64,000 nt of DNA from Campylobacter corcagiensis (GCF_013201645.1 NZ_CP053842.1:1302001-1366000), one strand, 5' to 3'; counted from the stretch's first letter, positions 51,221 to 62,265 are shown. Program-made: numbers and translations. Notes: generated by a model not told the origin, from the sequence alone.

Positions 51221-53765
51221 CGCTTTCTCCTATATCTAACATAGACTCATCGTCTTCTTCTTCTAATTTTGGGCAAATAGCGATATTTACCACCTCTTCG
51301 CCATCGACATTTACAACCTTAACTCCACTTGTATTTCGCCCAGCTTTTCTAATGCTTTGCATATCAACTCTTATCATTTTTCCACTTGTTGTTAAAGCCA
51401 TCAAATCCATCTCATCATCAACGATAACTACACCTACTAAATCCCCAGTTCTAGGTGTTAATTTCATACAAATAACACCTTTTCCACCACGGCGTTGCAA
51501 GCGGTATTCACTAGCCTGGGTTCTCTTACCGATGCCTTTTTCTGCTACGCTTAAAATTTCTTGATCATCACTTTGAAGTACGGCTGCGCCTATTACATAA
51601 TCGTTTTCTTCTTTAAATTTAAGAGCTGTTACACCACGACTTACTCTGCCGATCTCTCTTGCATCGCTTACATTAAATTTAATGCACATTCCTTTTTTAG
51701 TAACAACTAAAAGCATCTGTCCATCTGATGTAACTTCTGCTGCTTCATCAAATTCTTCATCTAAATTTTCATCATTTAACTCATCAGTTGGCGTAGGATT
51801 ATCAATAATAAGAGCTGTTACAACCTCATCATTTTCATCTAAATTTATAGCTTTTATACCAACGCTTCTGATATTTGAGTATTCGCTTAGTTTTGTCCTT
51901 TTTACAATTCCTTCTTTTGTGAAAAATGCCAAAGACTTACTCTCATCAAAATCAGTTGTTGGAATGATAGCCATTATTTTCTCATCAGGCTGTAGTTCTA
52001 TTAAATTTACTACAGCTTTACCTTTTGCGGTACGGCTTCCTTCTGGAATTTTATAAACTTTTAGCCAGTAAAGCTGACCACGATCAGTTATAAACATAAG
52101 CGTATCGTGAGTATCACAAGTAAAGAAACGCTCGATAAAATCATCATCATATGTGGTGATTGCCACTTTTCCTTTACCGCCACGCTTTTGTTTTTCGTAA
52201 GTTTTGCTTGGAACTCTTTTGATATATCCACGGTGAGTTATGGTAACGACCATATTTTCATTTGGGATTAAATCCTCAATATCTATATCATCATAATCAT
52301 CTACTATCTCAGTAATTCTTGGGCATTTAAATTTAGCCTTTACCTCTAAAAGCTCATCTTTTATGATTCCTTCTATTAGGTCTTCGCTTTTTAGGATATT
52401 TTCTAAATTTTCTATCTCTTTTAAAAGCCCTCTTAGCTCATTTTCTAGCTTATCTCTTTCAAGTCCAGTAAGCTTATTTAGCCTCATATCAAGAATGGCA
52501 TTTGCTTGAAGCTCACTTAAGCCAAATTTACTCATTAACCCATCTCTAGCACTTGGAGTATCAGCACTTGATCTAATCAAAGCTATAACATCATCTATGT
52601 TATCAAGAGCGATTTTTAAACCTTCTAAAATGTGAGCTCTTGACCTTGCTTTTTGAAGTTCAAAAATAGTCCTACGAATAATAACTGTTTTTCTATGGCT
52701 TAAAAAGAGATTTAAAAGCTCAATTAGGCTGAAAATCTTTGGTTCTTTATTGTCAATAGCAAGCATGATAACGCCAAAGGTTACTTCCATCATTGTGGAT
52801 TTAAATAGATGATTTAATACAATATCACTCATCGCATCGCGTTTTAGCTCGATTACAACCCTAGTTCCTTCTCTATCGCTTTCATCTCTTACTTCGCTGA
52901 TACCATCAATCTCTTTAGCTTTAACAAGATCTGAAATTTTAATTATCAAATTTGCTTTATTAACCTGATATGGAAGCTCATCAATTACGATAATATCTTT
53001 ACTTCCTTGCTTTTCTATATGAGTTTTTGCTCTTAGTTTTATACGACCCCTGCCTGTTTTGTAAGCATCAATTATGCCCTTTTTACCAAAGATAATTCCA
53101 CCTGTTGGAAAATCAGGACCTTTAATGTGCACCATAAGCTCTTCTAAACTAGAGTCCTTTTTTTCTAAAAGAAGTAAAATTCCATCAACTAGCTCATCAA
53201 GGCTATGTGGTGGAATATTTGTAGCCATACCAACAGCAATTCCGCTTGAGCCATTTAAAAGCAAATTTGGAACTCTTGCAGGAAGCACATCTGGTTCAAC
53301 CATACTTCCATCATAATTTGGAGTAAAATCCACCGTATCTTTATCAAGATCACGAAGTAACTCTTCAGCCAAAATAGTCATCCTAGCTTCAGTATAACGC
53401 ATAGCAGCTGCACCGTCGCCATCAACTGAGCCAAAGTTTCCTTGCCCATCAATAGCTGTAACACGCATAGAAAAAGGCTGTGCCATACGAACCAATGCAT
53501 CATAAACTGCTATATCGCCATGTGGATGGTATTTACCAATAACATCTCCAACAATACGGGCTGATTTTTTGTAAGGCTGGTTTGAGCGAACTCCAAGATC
53601 GTTCATAGCATATAAAATTCGTCTATGAACAGGCTTTAAACCATCTCTTGCATCAGGTAAAGCCCTTCCTATAATAACGCTCATCGAGTAATCAAGATAG
53701 CTGGTTTTAATCGAATCTTCTACATCAACTACTTCTATATCTTCATCAAAAATGCTATTTTCCAT
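51213..53765 (-). CDS. gyrA: DNA gyrase subunit A
   Basis: 850 residues. Catalytic Tyr in [10 protein letters not shown], and the breakage domain is complete. The C-terminal beta-pinwheel has its blades ([28 protein letters not shown]). In the quinolone pocket the sequence is [16 protein letters not shown], with Ile85 (codon ATA) where fluoroquinolone-sensitive Campylobacter normally has Thr86. The protein is otherwise normal. Confidence 0.96.
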   Translation of the reverse strand: MENSIFDEDIEVVDVEDSIKTSYLDYSMSVIIGRALPDARDGLKPVHRRILYAMNDLGVRSNQPYKKSARIVGDVIGKYHPHGDIAVYDALVRMAQPFSMRVTAIDGQGNFGSVDGDGAAAMRYTEARMTILAEELLRDLDKDTVDFTPNYDGSMVEPDVLPARVPNLLLNGSSGIAVGMATNIPPHSLDELVDGILLLLEKKDSSLEELMVHIKGPDFPTGGIIFGKKGIIDAYKTGRGRIKLRAKTHIEKQGSKDIIVIDELPYQVNKANLIIKISDLVKAKEIDGISEVRDESDREGTRVVIELKRDAMSDIVLNHLFKSTMMEVTFGVIMLAIDNKEPKIFSLIELLNLFLSHRKTVIIRRTIFELQKARSRAHILEGLKIALDNIDDVIALIRSSADTPSARDGLMSKFGLSELQANAILDMRLNKLTGLERDKLENELRGLLKEIENLENILKSEDLIEGIIKDELLEVKAKFKCPRITEIVDDYDDIDIEDLIPNENMVVTITHRGYIKRVPSKTYEKQKRGGKGKVAITTYDDDFIERFFTCDTHDTLMFITDRGQLYWLKVYKIPEGSRTAKGKAVVNLIELQPDEKIMAIIPTTDFDESKSLAFFTKEGIVKRTKLSEYSNIRSVGIKAINLDENDEVVTALIIDNPTPTDELNDENLDEEFDEAAEVTSDGQMLLVVTKKGMCIKFNVSDAREIGRVSRGVTALKFKEENDYVIGAAVLQSDDQEILSVAEKGIGKRTQASEYRLQRRGGKGVICMKLTPRTGDLVGVVIVDDEMDLMALTTSGKMIRVDMQSIRKAGRNTSGVKVVNVDGEEVVNIAICPKLEEEDDESMLDIGESDE

Positions 53766-53927
53766 AAATTTCCTTAATTAAATAAAGGTTGATTATAGCT
53801 AATTTTTGCTTTAAATTCGGTAAAAGCTAGGTTTAAGAGAATAAATTTAGGATATAATATATAAAATTTTAAGCATAAAATAAAGCTCTAATAATAAAAA
53901 ATAGTGAAAATTTTAAAGCTATTTATA

Positions 53928-54854
53928 CTAAATTTGGCTAAAAAATTCTTCTATTTTTAAGCGTGCGATTTGAGTATCATCTATGCGGTTTATTATGTCT
54001 CTAAACTCACTTGCGTTTTCATAGCCTTTAGCATACTGGTGGACATGTTTTCTAAAAAGAGCCACGCCTTTTTGCCCATAAAATTTCATCATCTCATCAA
54101 AATGAGCAAGAATTATCTCTTTTTTTATCTCTTTTGATACTGATTTAGAGCTTTTTATCTCATAAAATACCCAAGGATTTCCAATACTAGCCCTACCTAT
54201 CATAAGCCCATCAGCACCAGTAAAATTAAGGACTTCTTTTGCATTTTTAGAATTTATATCTCCATTTGCAATAATTGGAATTTTAACACTTTGCTTTATC
54301 TCTTTTATGGCTTTAAAGTCTGAATTTCCGCTATATCCTTGCTTTTTGGTTCGTCCGTGAACTGAGATAAAATCCACCCCAACACTCTCTATTGCTCTAG
54401 CAATGTTTATACCATTTTTTTCATCAAAGCCAAGGCGAATTTTAGCTGACAAATAGCGTTTATTTGAAGTCTGTTTTATAGTATCTAAGATCTCTTTTAA
54501 AAGCTCTAAATTTGTAAGCAAAGTTGAGCCAGATCCATGTGCTACTACCTTTTTAGCAGGACAGCCACAATTTAAATCTATACCATCAATGTGATCATAT
54601 CTGTTTAAAACCTCTACTGCTTTTTTAACAATATCGGGTTTGTTGCCTGAAATTTGAACTATAAAAGGTGTTTCAAGTTCATTTTTTTCTAACATTTTAA
54701 GAGTTTTTTTGTCACTGTAAGCTAAGGCATTTGAACTTATCATCTCAGATATTGTAAGATCACATCCAAAACGCTTAACAACGCCCCTTAAAGGAAGGTC
54801 AGAATATCCTGCCAAAGGGGCTAAAACAAGAGGTTTGATGGAGAAATCAATCAT
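53928..54854 (-). CDS. dus: tRNA-dihydrouridine synthase
   Basis: 308 residues. FMN-barrel features: LAPLAGYSDLPLRGV, IDLNCGCPAKKVVAHGSGS with the catalytic Cys, SVHGRTKKQGYSG, and ANGDINSKNAKEVLNFTGADGLMIGRAS. It reduces uridines in the tRNA D-loop. The start overlaps the membrane gene's stop by one base. The genus carries one main Dus of this type. Confidence 0.92.
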   Translation of the reverse strand: MIDFSIKPLVLAPLAGYSDLPLRGVVKRFGCDLTISEMISSNALAYSDKKTLKMLEKNELETPFIVQISGNKPDIVKKAVEVLNRYDHIDGIDLNCGCPAKKVVAHGSGSTLLTNLELLKEILDTIKQTSNKRYLSAKIRLGFDEKNGINIARAIESVGVDFISVHGRTKKQGYSGNSDFKAIKEIKQSVKIPIIANGDINSKNAKEVLNFTGADGLMIGRASIGNPWVFYEIKSSKSVSKEIKKEIILAHFDEMMKFYGQKGVALFRKHVHQYAKGYENASEFRDIINRIDDTQIARLKIEEFFSQI

Positions 54855-55852
54855 TAAAAGAAGTAGCTAGCTGGAACATTTTTGCCATGATCTCTTAAGA
54901 AAATAAGAGTCTCAAATTTATCATGATCTTCGCCATCACTGTATAAAAGCTTCTCTCTAAGCTCTTCTATCATGCCAAACTCATATAACAAATACAAGTA
55001 TGCTTCACCAGCATCTTGCTTTTTATCTTTTAATCTATCAAATATAGCAACCAAAGTATCAGGTTCAAGTCTAGTGGTAAGTTCTTTTGCCATATCTATA
55101 TACTCAGCTTCGCTAAATTCAGCCGAACTAAGAAGTACTATAAGATCATCTTTTGTCATCTCAAAGCTCTCATCATTTGCATATCTGCTAACTAAAAGTC
55201 TAATATCAAACTTACTCTTTTCAAAGTCATACTTTTTAATATCAAAATATTTTGCATTTTCAAGAACTGCTTTATAAGCACTTTTTTCCAAATCATTATC
55301 AAGGCTTGATCTATTTTTTAGAATTTCACTAGCATAGCTTGGATTTTTTCTTAGTTTGTTTTGTTCGTTTTTAAGAACTACTGGATTATCTGATTTGAGT
55401 TTAAATTTCTTTAAATCAACAACTTCGCCAGCATTTATTAAATTCAAAATATTTATAATTTCGGTGATATCTGGGTCTTGTAAATTTGGCTCATTTTCAT
55501 GCCATGGCGATAGATATTTTGTGACCTCATTAGCTGTTTTAAATGTCGAAGTTTTAAATTTCTTATCACTTTCAACCCCTAAAAGTATCTCTTTTGCATA
55601 TGTGTCATAAATTTCCATATCATTTTTGATAGCATATCTAGCACTTGCAGTCTTTAAACCATAATATCCAACATGAAGTATAGATAAAATCACAATAAAA
55701 AGTAGAGGTAAAACAAACCAAATAGCTACAGGAAGCCTAACCCTTATGCCCATCAGCCCAACCTCATAACTACTTGGATTTACCATAAAAGTTACCGCAG
55801 CAACCAAACCTATATAGATAAGAGAGTAAACAACAAAATGCTTTATCTTCAT
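54854..55852 (-). CDS. Conserved membrane protein
   Basis: 332 residues. Two N-terminal spans (FVVYSLIYIGLVAAVTFMVN; PVAIWFVLPLLFIVILSILH) are followed by a long hydrophilic domain with helical repeats. In Campylobacter this gene sits beside dus and dksA, so it is a genus-level conserved gene of unknown role. Confidence 0.7.
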   Translation of the reverse strand: MKIKHFVVYSLIYIGLVAAVTFMVNPSSYEVGLMGIRVRLPVAIWFVLPLLFIVILSILHVGYYGLKTASARYAIKNDMEIYDTYAKEILLGVESDKKFKTSTFKTANEVTKYLSPWHENEPNLQDPDITEIINILNLINAGEVVDLKKFKLKSDNPVVLKNEQNKLRKNPSYASEILKNRSSLDNDLEKSAYKAVLENAKYFDIKKYDFEKSKFDIRLLVSRYANDESFEMTKDDLIVLLSSAEFSEAEYIDMAKELTTRLEPDTLVAIFDRLKDKKQDAGEAYLYLLYEFGMIEELREKLLYSDGEDHDKFETLIFLRDHGKNVPASYFF

Positions 55853-55865
55853 AACACTTCCTTTT

Positions 55866-56216
55866 TTATATGTTTTTTTCTGAAATCTCCTTGCAAGCTA
55901 TGCAAAGACTTGCTGTTGGCTTAGCTTTAAGCCTTGCCATGTTTATAGTATCTTCACACATCTCACATACCCCATATGACCCGTTTTTAATCTTTGCTAA
56001 TGCTACATCGATCTCGTGAAGCTCAAATTTCTGCTTACTACTTAAAGACTGCTCTAAATTTGAGTCTGTACTAATACTAGCCATATCAAACTCATCTACA
56101 GCCCCACTTTGCATAAGTTCACTTATCTCTGAGGCTGAGTTTTTTATACTATTTACAATTTCAACCCTTCTATTTTCAAGAAGTTTTTTGAAAAACTCAA
56201 GTTCTGTTTGTTTCAC
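55866..56216 (-). CDS. dksA: DksA/TraR-family regulator
   Basis: 116 residues. Four-Cys zinc finger CEMCEDTINMARLKAKP then CIACKE (C-x2-C, x17, C-x2-C). The coiled-coil tip carries the acidic residues (DEFDMASI) used at the RNA polymerase channel. It would act with ppGpp in stringent control. The gene is compact between rlmH and the membrane gene. Confidence 0.85.
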   Translation of the reverse strand: MKQTELEFFKKLLENRRVEIVNSIKNSASEISELMQSGAVDEFDMASISTDSNLEQSLSSKQKFELHEIDVALAKIKNGSYGVCEMCEDTINMARLKAKPTASLCIACKEISEKNI

Positions 56217-56225
56217 CCTAGTCCT

Positions 56226-56672
56226 TTATTTATGGTATGGATGACCCGCATTTATGCAAAGTCCTCTAAAAATTTGCTCATATAACACAAGCTTGGCAAC
56301 CTTATGAGCAAGAGTTAGACTACTAAGAGAGATAATCATATCCATTTTAGACTTAAACTCACTGCTTAAACCATAAGCCCCACCTATGAAAAACGAAATT
56401 TTAGCTTTACTATCTAGTAGTTTTGCAAATTCTTGACTATCAAAAAGCTTACCTCTTTCATCAAGTCCTATACAAAACCCGCTAATCCTTGAAGCGTAAA
56501 TTTCATCATAGCATCTAAGACTTTCGTCTTTGCTAATGCTTTGAGCTTTTGCTATTTTATTATTAAACAAAATAACATCTTCTATTTTGGCATATTTTTG
56601 TGCCATTTTAATATACTCTTCTATGCCAAAACCGTCCTTGTTTTTAGCAATAGAGTACACAGAAATTTCCAA
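56226..56672 (-). CDS. rlmH: 23S rRNA pseudouridine-1915 methyltransferase
   Basis: 148 residues with the SPOUT features [33 protein letters not shown] and the conserved end INAGHPYHK. It methylates pseudouridine 1915 of 23S rRNA. Gene length is normal. Confidence 0.93.
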   Translation of the reverse strand: MEISVYSIAKNKDGFGIEEYIKMAQKYAKIEDVILFNNKIAKAQSISKDESLRCYDEIYASRISGFCIGLDERGKLFDSQEFAKLLDSKAKISFFIGGAYGLSSEFKSKMDMIISLSSLTLAHKVAKLVLYEQIFRGLCINAGHPYHK

Positions 56673-56674
56673 AC

Positions 56675-57616
56675 CTACTCTCTTTCTTCTAAAAGAGCAC
56701 TCTCATTAATCTCTACAAGATTATCTTGGCTTTTATCCTCTATAAGTTCGCCTTTAAAAGACTCAAGATCTTTTTTCTTTGGTCCAAGCAACTTAAACAT
56801 ATCACTTATATATTTTTTTTGCTCATTTCTTGGAACTATAGCATCAATAAGTCCATGTTCTAGTAAAAATTCAGATCTTTGAAAACCTTCAGGAAGATCA
56901 GTTCCAATTGTCTGCTTGATAACTCTTTGTCCAGCAAAGCCGATTAACGCACCTGGTTCAGCTATTATTAAATCACCTAGCCACGCAAAAGATGCACTTA
57001 CTCCACCCATTGTTGGATCTGTTAAGATGGATATATAAGGAAGCTTATACTCAGCCAACCTACCAATAGCAGCTGCTGTTTTGCTCATCTGCATCAAAGA
57101 GTAGGTACTTTCTTGCATTCTAGCTCCTCCACTTGCACTAACTATAACAAGTGGCTGGCTCTTTGCGATACACCTTTTTATCGCTCTTACGATCTTTTCG
57201 CCTTCAACTGAACCCAAAGATCCACCCATAAAGCCAAACTCAAAAACAACCAACTGAAATGGCTCACCTTCTATCTTAGCCTCGCCGCTAATCACAGAGC
57301 TATGGCGACCAGTTTTGCTCTCACCTTCACTAATTCTTTTTTTGTATGATTTTTTATCTACGAATTTGATAGGATCTGTTGGTTCAAGGTTGTTATCATA
57401 CTCAACAAAACTATCTTCATCAACTAAAACTGCTATCCTTTCATAGCCTGAAAGCCTCATATGATGAGAGCATTTTGGGCAAACATTAAAGGACGCTTCA
57501 ACCTCTTTGTAGTACATTAAAGCGTGGCAGTTTGGGCATTTGATCCAATGAGCTGGTGCTTCACTAGGATCAGCTTGCTTTCTCCTCATTTTTGAAAATA
57601 TGTCACCGAAATTCAT
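56675..57616 (-). CDS. accD: Acetyl-CoA carboxylase carboxyltransferase beta subunit
   Basis: 313 residues. Zinc finger [15 protein letters not shown] then CPKCSHHMR near 29-51, and the carboxylase core [35 protein letters not shown], and [13 protein letters not shown]. It makes malonyl-CoA with accA. It ends two bases from rlmH. Confidence 0.95.
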   Translation of the reverse strand: MNFGDIFSKMRRKQADPSEAPAHWIKCPNCHALMYYKEVEASFNVCPKCSHHMRLSGYERIAVLVDEDSFVEYDNNLEPTDPIKFVDKKSYKKRISEGESKTGRHSSVISGEAKIEGEPFQLVVFEFGFMGGSLGSVEGEKIVRAIKRCIAKSQPLVIVSASGGARMQESTYSLMQMSKTAAAIGRLAEYKLPYISILTDPTMGGVSASFAWLGDLIIAEPGALIGFAGQRVIKQTIGTDLPEGFQRSEFLLEHGLIDAIVPRNEQKKYISDMFKLLGPKKKDLESFKGELIEDKSQDNLVEINESALLEERE

Positions 57617-57768
57617 TTCACCACCTTAAATAAAATCTTTACATTATAACTAAAATTTCCTTATCTTTGCTTAGTTTTTGAGAATTTAAAACGAAAATTT
57701 AATTTTAAACTGACAAAATAGTATAGATTAGAATTTTAAATTTAGCTAAAATTTTGTATAATCACAAA

Positions 57769-58386
57769 ATGCAAGGATACATTTTAAAAATCACAAAAGT
57801 TAAAGATGAAGATTTAATAGTTGAAATTTTAACACCAAATAGCATGATAAAAACTTATAGATTTTATGGTGCAAGACACTCTAAAATAACTCAAGGATAT
57901 AAAATAGACTTTGAAATAAACGAAAGTATAAATTTTTTACCAACCTTAGTAAATACTATGCATCTTGGCTATTCATGGCTTTTAGATAGAGAAAAACTTC
58001 TTTACTGGCAAGGATTTATAAGACTAATGCATTCACATCTAAAAGACTTAAACGAAGTAGATAGCATATATTTTCAAACTCTTGATGAGTGTGCAAACAA
58101 GATAAATTTGCAAAACCCAAAGAGGCTTTTTTTAGAAAGCTATGTTAAAATTTTAGAATTTGAAGGAAGACTTCCAAATTTAGAGTTTTGTTTTTTGTGC
58201 GATGAGGAGATTAGTGGTGATAAAGTGGCTTTAGCTAGGGCTTTTTTGCCTGCTCATGAGAGATGTTTAAACAAAACTGGCTTTGAAATTTCTAAAATTT
58301 CAGAATTTTTAAATTTAGCTTCAACTATAAATTTAGAAGACTTTGAAGTTGATAGTTTGTATCAAATTTTAACACTTGGCTTATAA
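57769..58386 (+). CDS. recO: DNA repair protein RecO
   Basis: 205 residues from the ATG at 57769 (MQGYILKITKVKDEDLIVEI). The OB-like start and later Cys-rich LEFCFLCDEEI then HERC fit the epsilon-proteobacterial RecO. No ribosome site is seen. TATAAT (57757-57762) ends six bases before the ATG, so the message may be leaderless. The 3' end overlaps ttcA (opposite strand) by six bases. Confidence 0.75.
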   Translation: MQGYILKITKVKDEDLIVEILTPNSMIKTYRFYGARHSKITQGYKIDFEINESINFLPTLVNTMHLGYSWLLDREKLLYWQGFIRLMHSHLKDLNEVDSIYFQTLDECANKINLQNPKRLFLESYVKILEFEGRLPNLEFCFLCDEEISGDKVALARAFLPAHERCLNKTGFEISKISEFLNLASTINLEDFEVDSLYQILTLGL

Positions 58387-59118
58387 AAATGTATCAAGGT
58401 GGATATTTTCAAAAGATGCCATTAGGCTTTTGAAAAATTTAGGATTTTCGTCTTCAAATTTAGCCAAAAGCTCTTTTGTGGAAGCTCTTGCAACAGGCTC
58501 TTTACCGCCATATGTTTTAGCAGGACAACTATCTTCTTCATTCATAAGTGGAATTTGATTTTTAATAGCACAATCTCTAATTTGCCTCTCTCTAGCTAAA
58601 ATAAGTGGACGAATAATTACTAGACCATTTTGAGCGGTATATTTTGGTGCTAGAGTTCTCAAAGCACCATTATACATAAAATTCATAAAAAAACTCTCTG
58701 CTGCATCATCAAAATGGTGAGCAATAGCAAGCTTATTAAAGCCATTTTCAAGAGCATAAGTATATAAATGCCCTCTTCGCATCCTGCTACAAAAGCTACA
58801 AAAAGTTGAGTTTTGCCTAATCTTTTCTCTACCAACTTCAAAAATTTTAGTATCTAGGACTCTGTGTTTTATGCCATGAGCTTCTAAATTTTTAGTTACT
58901 AATGTGAAATTTTCACCTATACCATAACTTATGCTAACGCATTCAAATTCCCATTTTAAAGGGCTTACAGAGTTAAAATGCTTAAGCGTGTGAGCTAATA
59001 CCATACTATCTTTACCGCCACTTAAGCCTAAAGCGATTTTATCGCCATCTTCAAACATTTTATATCTTGCGTTTGTTTGACCAACTATTCTTAGAAGTTT
59101 TTTGCTGATCTCTATCAT
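58381..59118 (-). CDS. ttcA: tRNA 2-thiocytidine synthetase (TtcA-type)
   Basis: 245 residues. PP-loop LGLSGGKDSMVLAH and the C-x2-C of CSFCSRMRRGHLYTYA, with AIAHHFDDAAESFF and RPLILARERQIRDCA. These fit the TtcA subgroup that thiolates cytidine-32 with an iron-sulphur cluster. TilS is the relative it could be confused with, but the Cys pair argues for TtcA. Confidence 0.85.
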   Translation of the reverse strand: MIEISKKLLRIVGQTNARYKMFEDGDKIALGLSGGKDSMVLAHTLKHFNSVSPLKWEFECVSISYGIGENFTLVTKNLEAHGIKHRVLDTKIFEVGREKIRQNSTFCSFCSRMRRGHLYTYALENGFNKLAIAHHFDDAAESFFMNFMYNGALRTLAPKYTAQNGLVIIRPLILARERQIRDCAIKNQIPLMNEEDSCPAKTYGGKEPVARASTKELLAKFEDENPKFFKSLMASFENIHLDTFL

Positions 59119-59123
59119 AAAAC

Positions 59124-59807
59124 CTATAAATTTTCTATCATTTTTAGCATAAATTCAGCACTTTTTTTAGCACTTTCTACCATAAAATCATCAAAGTCAA
59201 ACTCAGCACTTTCGCAAGCTTCATCACTAATTGATCTCATTAGAAAATACCCTACATTTAAAGCATGGCAAACTTGCCCCACACTAGCTCCTTCCATCTC
59301 AGCAGCACTGGCGTTAAAGGTAGTTTTTATCCACTCTTTTTTTTCATTTGAGTTTATAAACTGATCACCACTTGCTATGATTCCTGGAGTTATATTAAGT
59401 CCTAAATTTTTAGCAGTTTTAAGGGCTATTTCATTTAATTTTTTGTCAGTTTCTACAAATATAGGACTTCCTGGCACGAAACCATACGGATGTCCAAAGG
59501 CGGTAATATCAAGATCGTGTTGGACTACGCTTGTAGCATAGAGTATATCGCCTATTTTAAGTCCTTCTTTTAAAGCCCCCGCAACTCCTGTAAAAAGCAA
59601 AATCTGAGCTTTGAATTTCTCTATCATAATGGTAGCTGTAAGAGTGGAGTTTACCTTGCCTATTTTAGAATAAGCTATGATTAATTCATGATTTTTAAAA
59701 TTTGTAATATAAAAGCTATTGTTAGCATAATCTATCTTTTCGCACTCAAATTCATCTAAAAATGGCTCAATCTCTTCTGGCATAGCACCAAGAATTGCTA
59801 TTTTCAT
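59124..59807 (-). CDS. mtnN: MTA/SAH nucleosidase (also acts on aminofutalosine in this group)
   Basis: 227 residues. Core motifs: LFTGVAGALKEGLKIGDI, IASGDQFINSN, AAEMEGASVGQVCH (purine-binding Glu), and MRSISDEACESAEFDF with the catalytic Asp. It hydrolyses methylthioadenosine and S-adenosylhomocysteine, feeding AI-2 and menaquinone routes in Campylobacter. Four-base overlap with fabD. Confidence 0.93.
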   Translation of the reverse strand: MKIAILGAMPEEIEPFLDEFECEKIDYANNSFYITNFKNHELIIAYSKIGKVNSTLTATIMIEKFKAQILLFTGVAGALKEGLKIGDILYATSVVQHDLDITAFGHPYGFVPGSPIFVETDKKLNEIALKTAKNLGLNITPGIIASGDQFINSNEKKEWIKTTFNASAAEMEGASVGQVCHALNVGYFLMRSISDEACESAEFDFDDFMVESAKKSAEFMLKMIENL

Positions 59808-60733
59808 GCGTTCTCCTCGTGAAATTTCATAAACTCATCTAAGCTTTTTGCATCTGTTATGCTAAAGGTTGGTTTATTTGTAATCTTTTTATTTATACCC
59901 TTTAAAGTTGTAGCTCCAAATTCAATAAAGCAGTCAATGTTTTGTTCAATATTTAAAATGCTTTGTTTATATAAAACTGGTTTTACGAGTTGATCCTTAA
60001 GCAAGGTAAGAGCTTCGTCTTTGGTTGAGTATGGTTTTGAAGTTACATTTGATATAACTGGGCTAAAACTATCTCTAAGAAGTGGTTTTAACTCTTCTAC
60101 AAGTGCATCACTTGCACTGCTAAGCATCGGACAGTGACTTGATACACTCATATCAAGAACCAAGGCTCTTTTTGCACCTGCATCTTTAAATGTTTTTTCT
60201 AAACTTTCAAGATCACTTCTTACTCCAGCTACAACTATTTGACCATCGCTATTGTAATTAGCAGCCCATACTTGCTTGCCATCTTCTCTAGCGCTTTCGC
60301 AAATTTCTTCTACAATTGAGTCTTCAAGACCTAATACAACCATCATAGTGGCATTTTTACCTTCACAGGCTTTTTGCATAAGCTCACCACGCTTATTTAC
60401 TAGCTTTATAGTATCAAGAAGATCTATACCGCCACTTACACCAAGAGCACTAAACTCCCCAAGAGAGTGGCCAAGAGTTAGTTCTGGCTTTAAATTTAAG
60501 CTCTCTTCCACAGCAAGGTAGCACATAAAAGAGTTTAAAACAACAGCAGGTTGGGTAAATTTTGAAATTCCAAGATTGTCATTTTTAATAAAAAGCAGTG
60601 TTTTAAAATCTATCTTACAAAAATCACTTGCTCTATCTAAAATCTCTCTTGATTGAGTAAAGTTATCATACATATCCTTTCCCATGCCAGGACTTTGAGA
60701 GCCCTGACCTGGAAAAATAAAAGCATACTTCAT
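59804..60733 (-). CDS. fabD: Malonyl-CoA:ACP transacylase
   Basis: 309 residues from the ATG at 60733, which shares one base with the slyD stop; the longer frame to 60766 lies within slyD. Active site GHSLGEFSALGVSG with the Ser, start FIFPGQGSQSPGMGKD, and a late His (SSHCPMLSSA). It loads malonyl groups on acyl carrier protein. Confidence 0.94.
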   Translation of the reverse strand: MKYAFIFPGQGSQSPGMGKDMYDNFTQSREILDRASDFCKIDFKTLLFIKNDNLGISKFTQPAVVLNSFMCYLAVEESLNLKPELTLGHSLGEFSALGVSGGIDLLDTIKLVNKRGELMQKACEGKNATMMVVLGLEDSIVEEICESAREDGKQVWAANYNSDGQIVVAGVRSDLESLEKTFKDAGAKRALVLDMSVSSHCPMLSSASDALVEELKPLLRDSFSPVISNVTSKPYSTKDEALTLLKDQLVKPVLYKQSILNIEQNIDCFIEFGATTLKGINKKITNKPTFSITDAKSLDEFMKFHEENA

Positions 60734-61296
60734 CAGTGGCACCCACATCCATTGCCGCCACAACATTCATGATCTTCATCATGATGGTGGCCACCACAAC
60801 ACTCATGATCATCATCGTGATCACCACATCCACAACTATGCACAACACCATCAGGCATACCAGTTTTTACCTCATTTTCATTTGCTTGTCTATTTTCAAT
60901 AACTTCAATATCAAATTCTAAATCCATTCCTGCAAAAGGATGATTAAAATCAACCATAACCTCATCATCTCCAATAGCTTTTACTACAACTCTTACAGTT
61001 TGACCATTTTCGCCTTCGCCAAAGAGCTCCATACCTTCTTTTAAATCTATACCTGCAAATTCCTCTTTTGGAATAGATTTAATAGCCGAAGCATCATACT
61101 CACCAGCTGCATCTTTTGCTAAAATAGTAATAATTTTTTTATCACCATCGCTTAAAGCAAGAACCTCTTCTTCTAATTTTGGCATAATTTGCCCAAGACC
61201 AGTTATAAATTTAATCGGTTGTGGGCTCTGTTCTAAAGTAGACTTAGAGTTAAAATCCCTAAGCACATATGACATTGTTATTGTTCTATTTGTCAT
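60733..61296 (-). CDS. slyD: SlyD-type FKBP peptidyl-prolyl isomerase
   Basis: 187 residues. The FKBP/IF domain (SYVLRDFNSKSTLEQSPQPI; VMVDFNHPFAGMDLEFD) is followed by a His/Cys/Asp-rich tail (DHDDDHECCGGHHHDEDHEC and onward) that binds nickel and helps hydrogenase or urease maturation in the family. Confidence 0.92.
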   Translation of the reverse strand: MTNRTITMSYVLRDFNSKSTLEQSPQPIKFITGLGQIMPKLEEEVLALSDGDKKIITILAKDAAGEYDASAIKSIPKEEFAGIDLKEGMELFGEGENGQTVRVVVKAIGDDEVMVDFNHPFAGMDLEFDIEVIENRQANENEVKTGMPDGVVHSCGCGDHDDDHECCGGHHHDEDHECCGGNGCGCH

Positions 61297-61349
61297 AATT
61301 TCTCCTAATAAAATAAATTTCTTAATTTTAGCATATAAAAGAAAATATG

Positions 61350-62261
61350 CTATTTACTGTTTAGTGATTTTGCTTGTGAGCTATTTGGGTATTTTGTTTT
61401 TAAATATGTATAAAATTTATCAGCATTTGCTTTATCGCCTAATTTTTCCAAAGAAACTCCTGAATTAAGCAAAAGTTCTGGAACATAAGGTGCATTATCA
61501 CTATTTTTTAAACTATTTTGGTAACTTTTTATAGCATTGGCATATGATTTTTGATTAAATGAAATTTGTCCAAGCATAAAATGAGTTTGTGCTGGCTTAT
61601 AGTTCTTACTAACTAAATAGTCGTAATAAATCTTAGCATCTTGATATTTTTTTGCTTCAAATAAAGTTTTAGCCTCTTTTTCTATATCAGCTGGCTTCAT
61701 ATCATCAAAGCCAACAACTTTTTTAGGAGCATTTGCTACTTGATTATTAGATGGCTTTTTAGAATCTGAGCTATTTAAAATCTGCGGCTGTGATATATTT
61801 TCTTTGTTTTCTGTTTTTGCTACTGGACTAGAATTTTTTTTTACACTACTTTGAATATTAAGTTTTTGATTTATAGTCTCTATTTGCTTTTTAAGTTCGT
61901 TAATATCCCTTTTTAGGCTATCAATATCGCTTTTACCAGCAACTGAAGTATTTGAATTTGCAAGGTTGCTAACTTTTCCAGTTGTTCTTATTTCAAGATC
62001 TGAAACTCTACTTTCAAGTTTTGATACTTGGTTTTGAGAACCTTCAACCACGCTTCTTAGTCCTATCATGTCCTCTTCTTGTGATTTTTGTTGAGCAATA
62101 ATTTGGTCAATTCTTTTTTTGCTATCAAGAAGAACTTGCTCATTTTCTGTTAAACCGTAAGGATTTGTTGAGGCAATATTACCAGCACCAAAAACAGAAA
62201 CTTCCTCTGAAAAAGAGAAGGTAACCCCAAGAAGGGTTACCAAAAAGATAATTTTTTTCAT
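61350..62261 (-). CDS. cpoB: Tol-Pal system protein CpoB (YbgF)
   Basis: 303 residues from the ATG at 62261 (signal peptide IIFLVTLLGVTFSFSEEV), five bases after the pal stop. A coiled coil at about 60-150 (SLKRDINELKKQIETINQKL) is followed by TPR units (AKIYYDYLVSKNYKPAQTHF). CpoB coordinates peptidoglycan synthesis with outer membrane constriction. A longer frame to 62351 runs into pal and lacks support. Confidence 0.85.
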   Translation of the reverse strand: MKKIIFLVTLLGVTFSFSEEVSVFGAGNIASTNPYGLTENEQVLLDSKKRIDQIIAQQKSQEEDMIGLRSVVEGSQNQVSKLESRVSDLEIRTTGKVSNLANSNTSVAGKSDIDSLKRDINELKKQIETINQKLNIQSSVKKNSSPVAKTENKENISQPQILNSSDSKKPSNNQVANAPKKVVGFDDMKPADIEKEAKTLFEAKKYQDAKIYYDYLVSKNYKPAQTHFMLGQISFNQKSYANAIKSYQNSLKNSDNAPYVPELLLNSGVSLEKLGDKANADKFYTYLKTKYPNSSQAKSLNSK

Positions 62262-62265
62262 ATAT

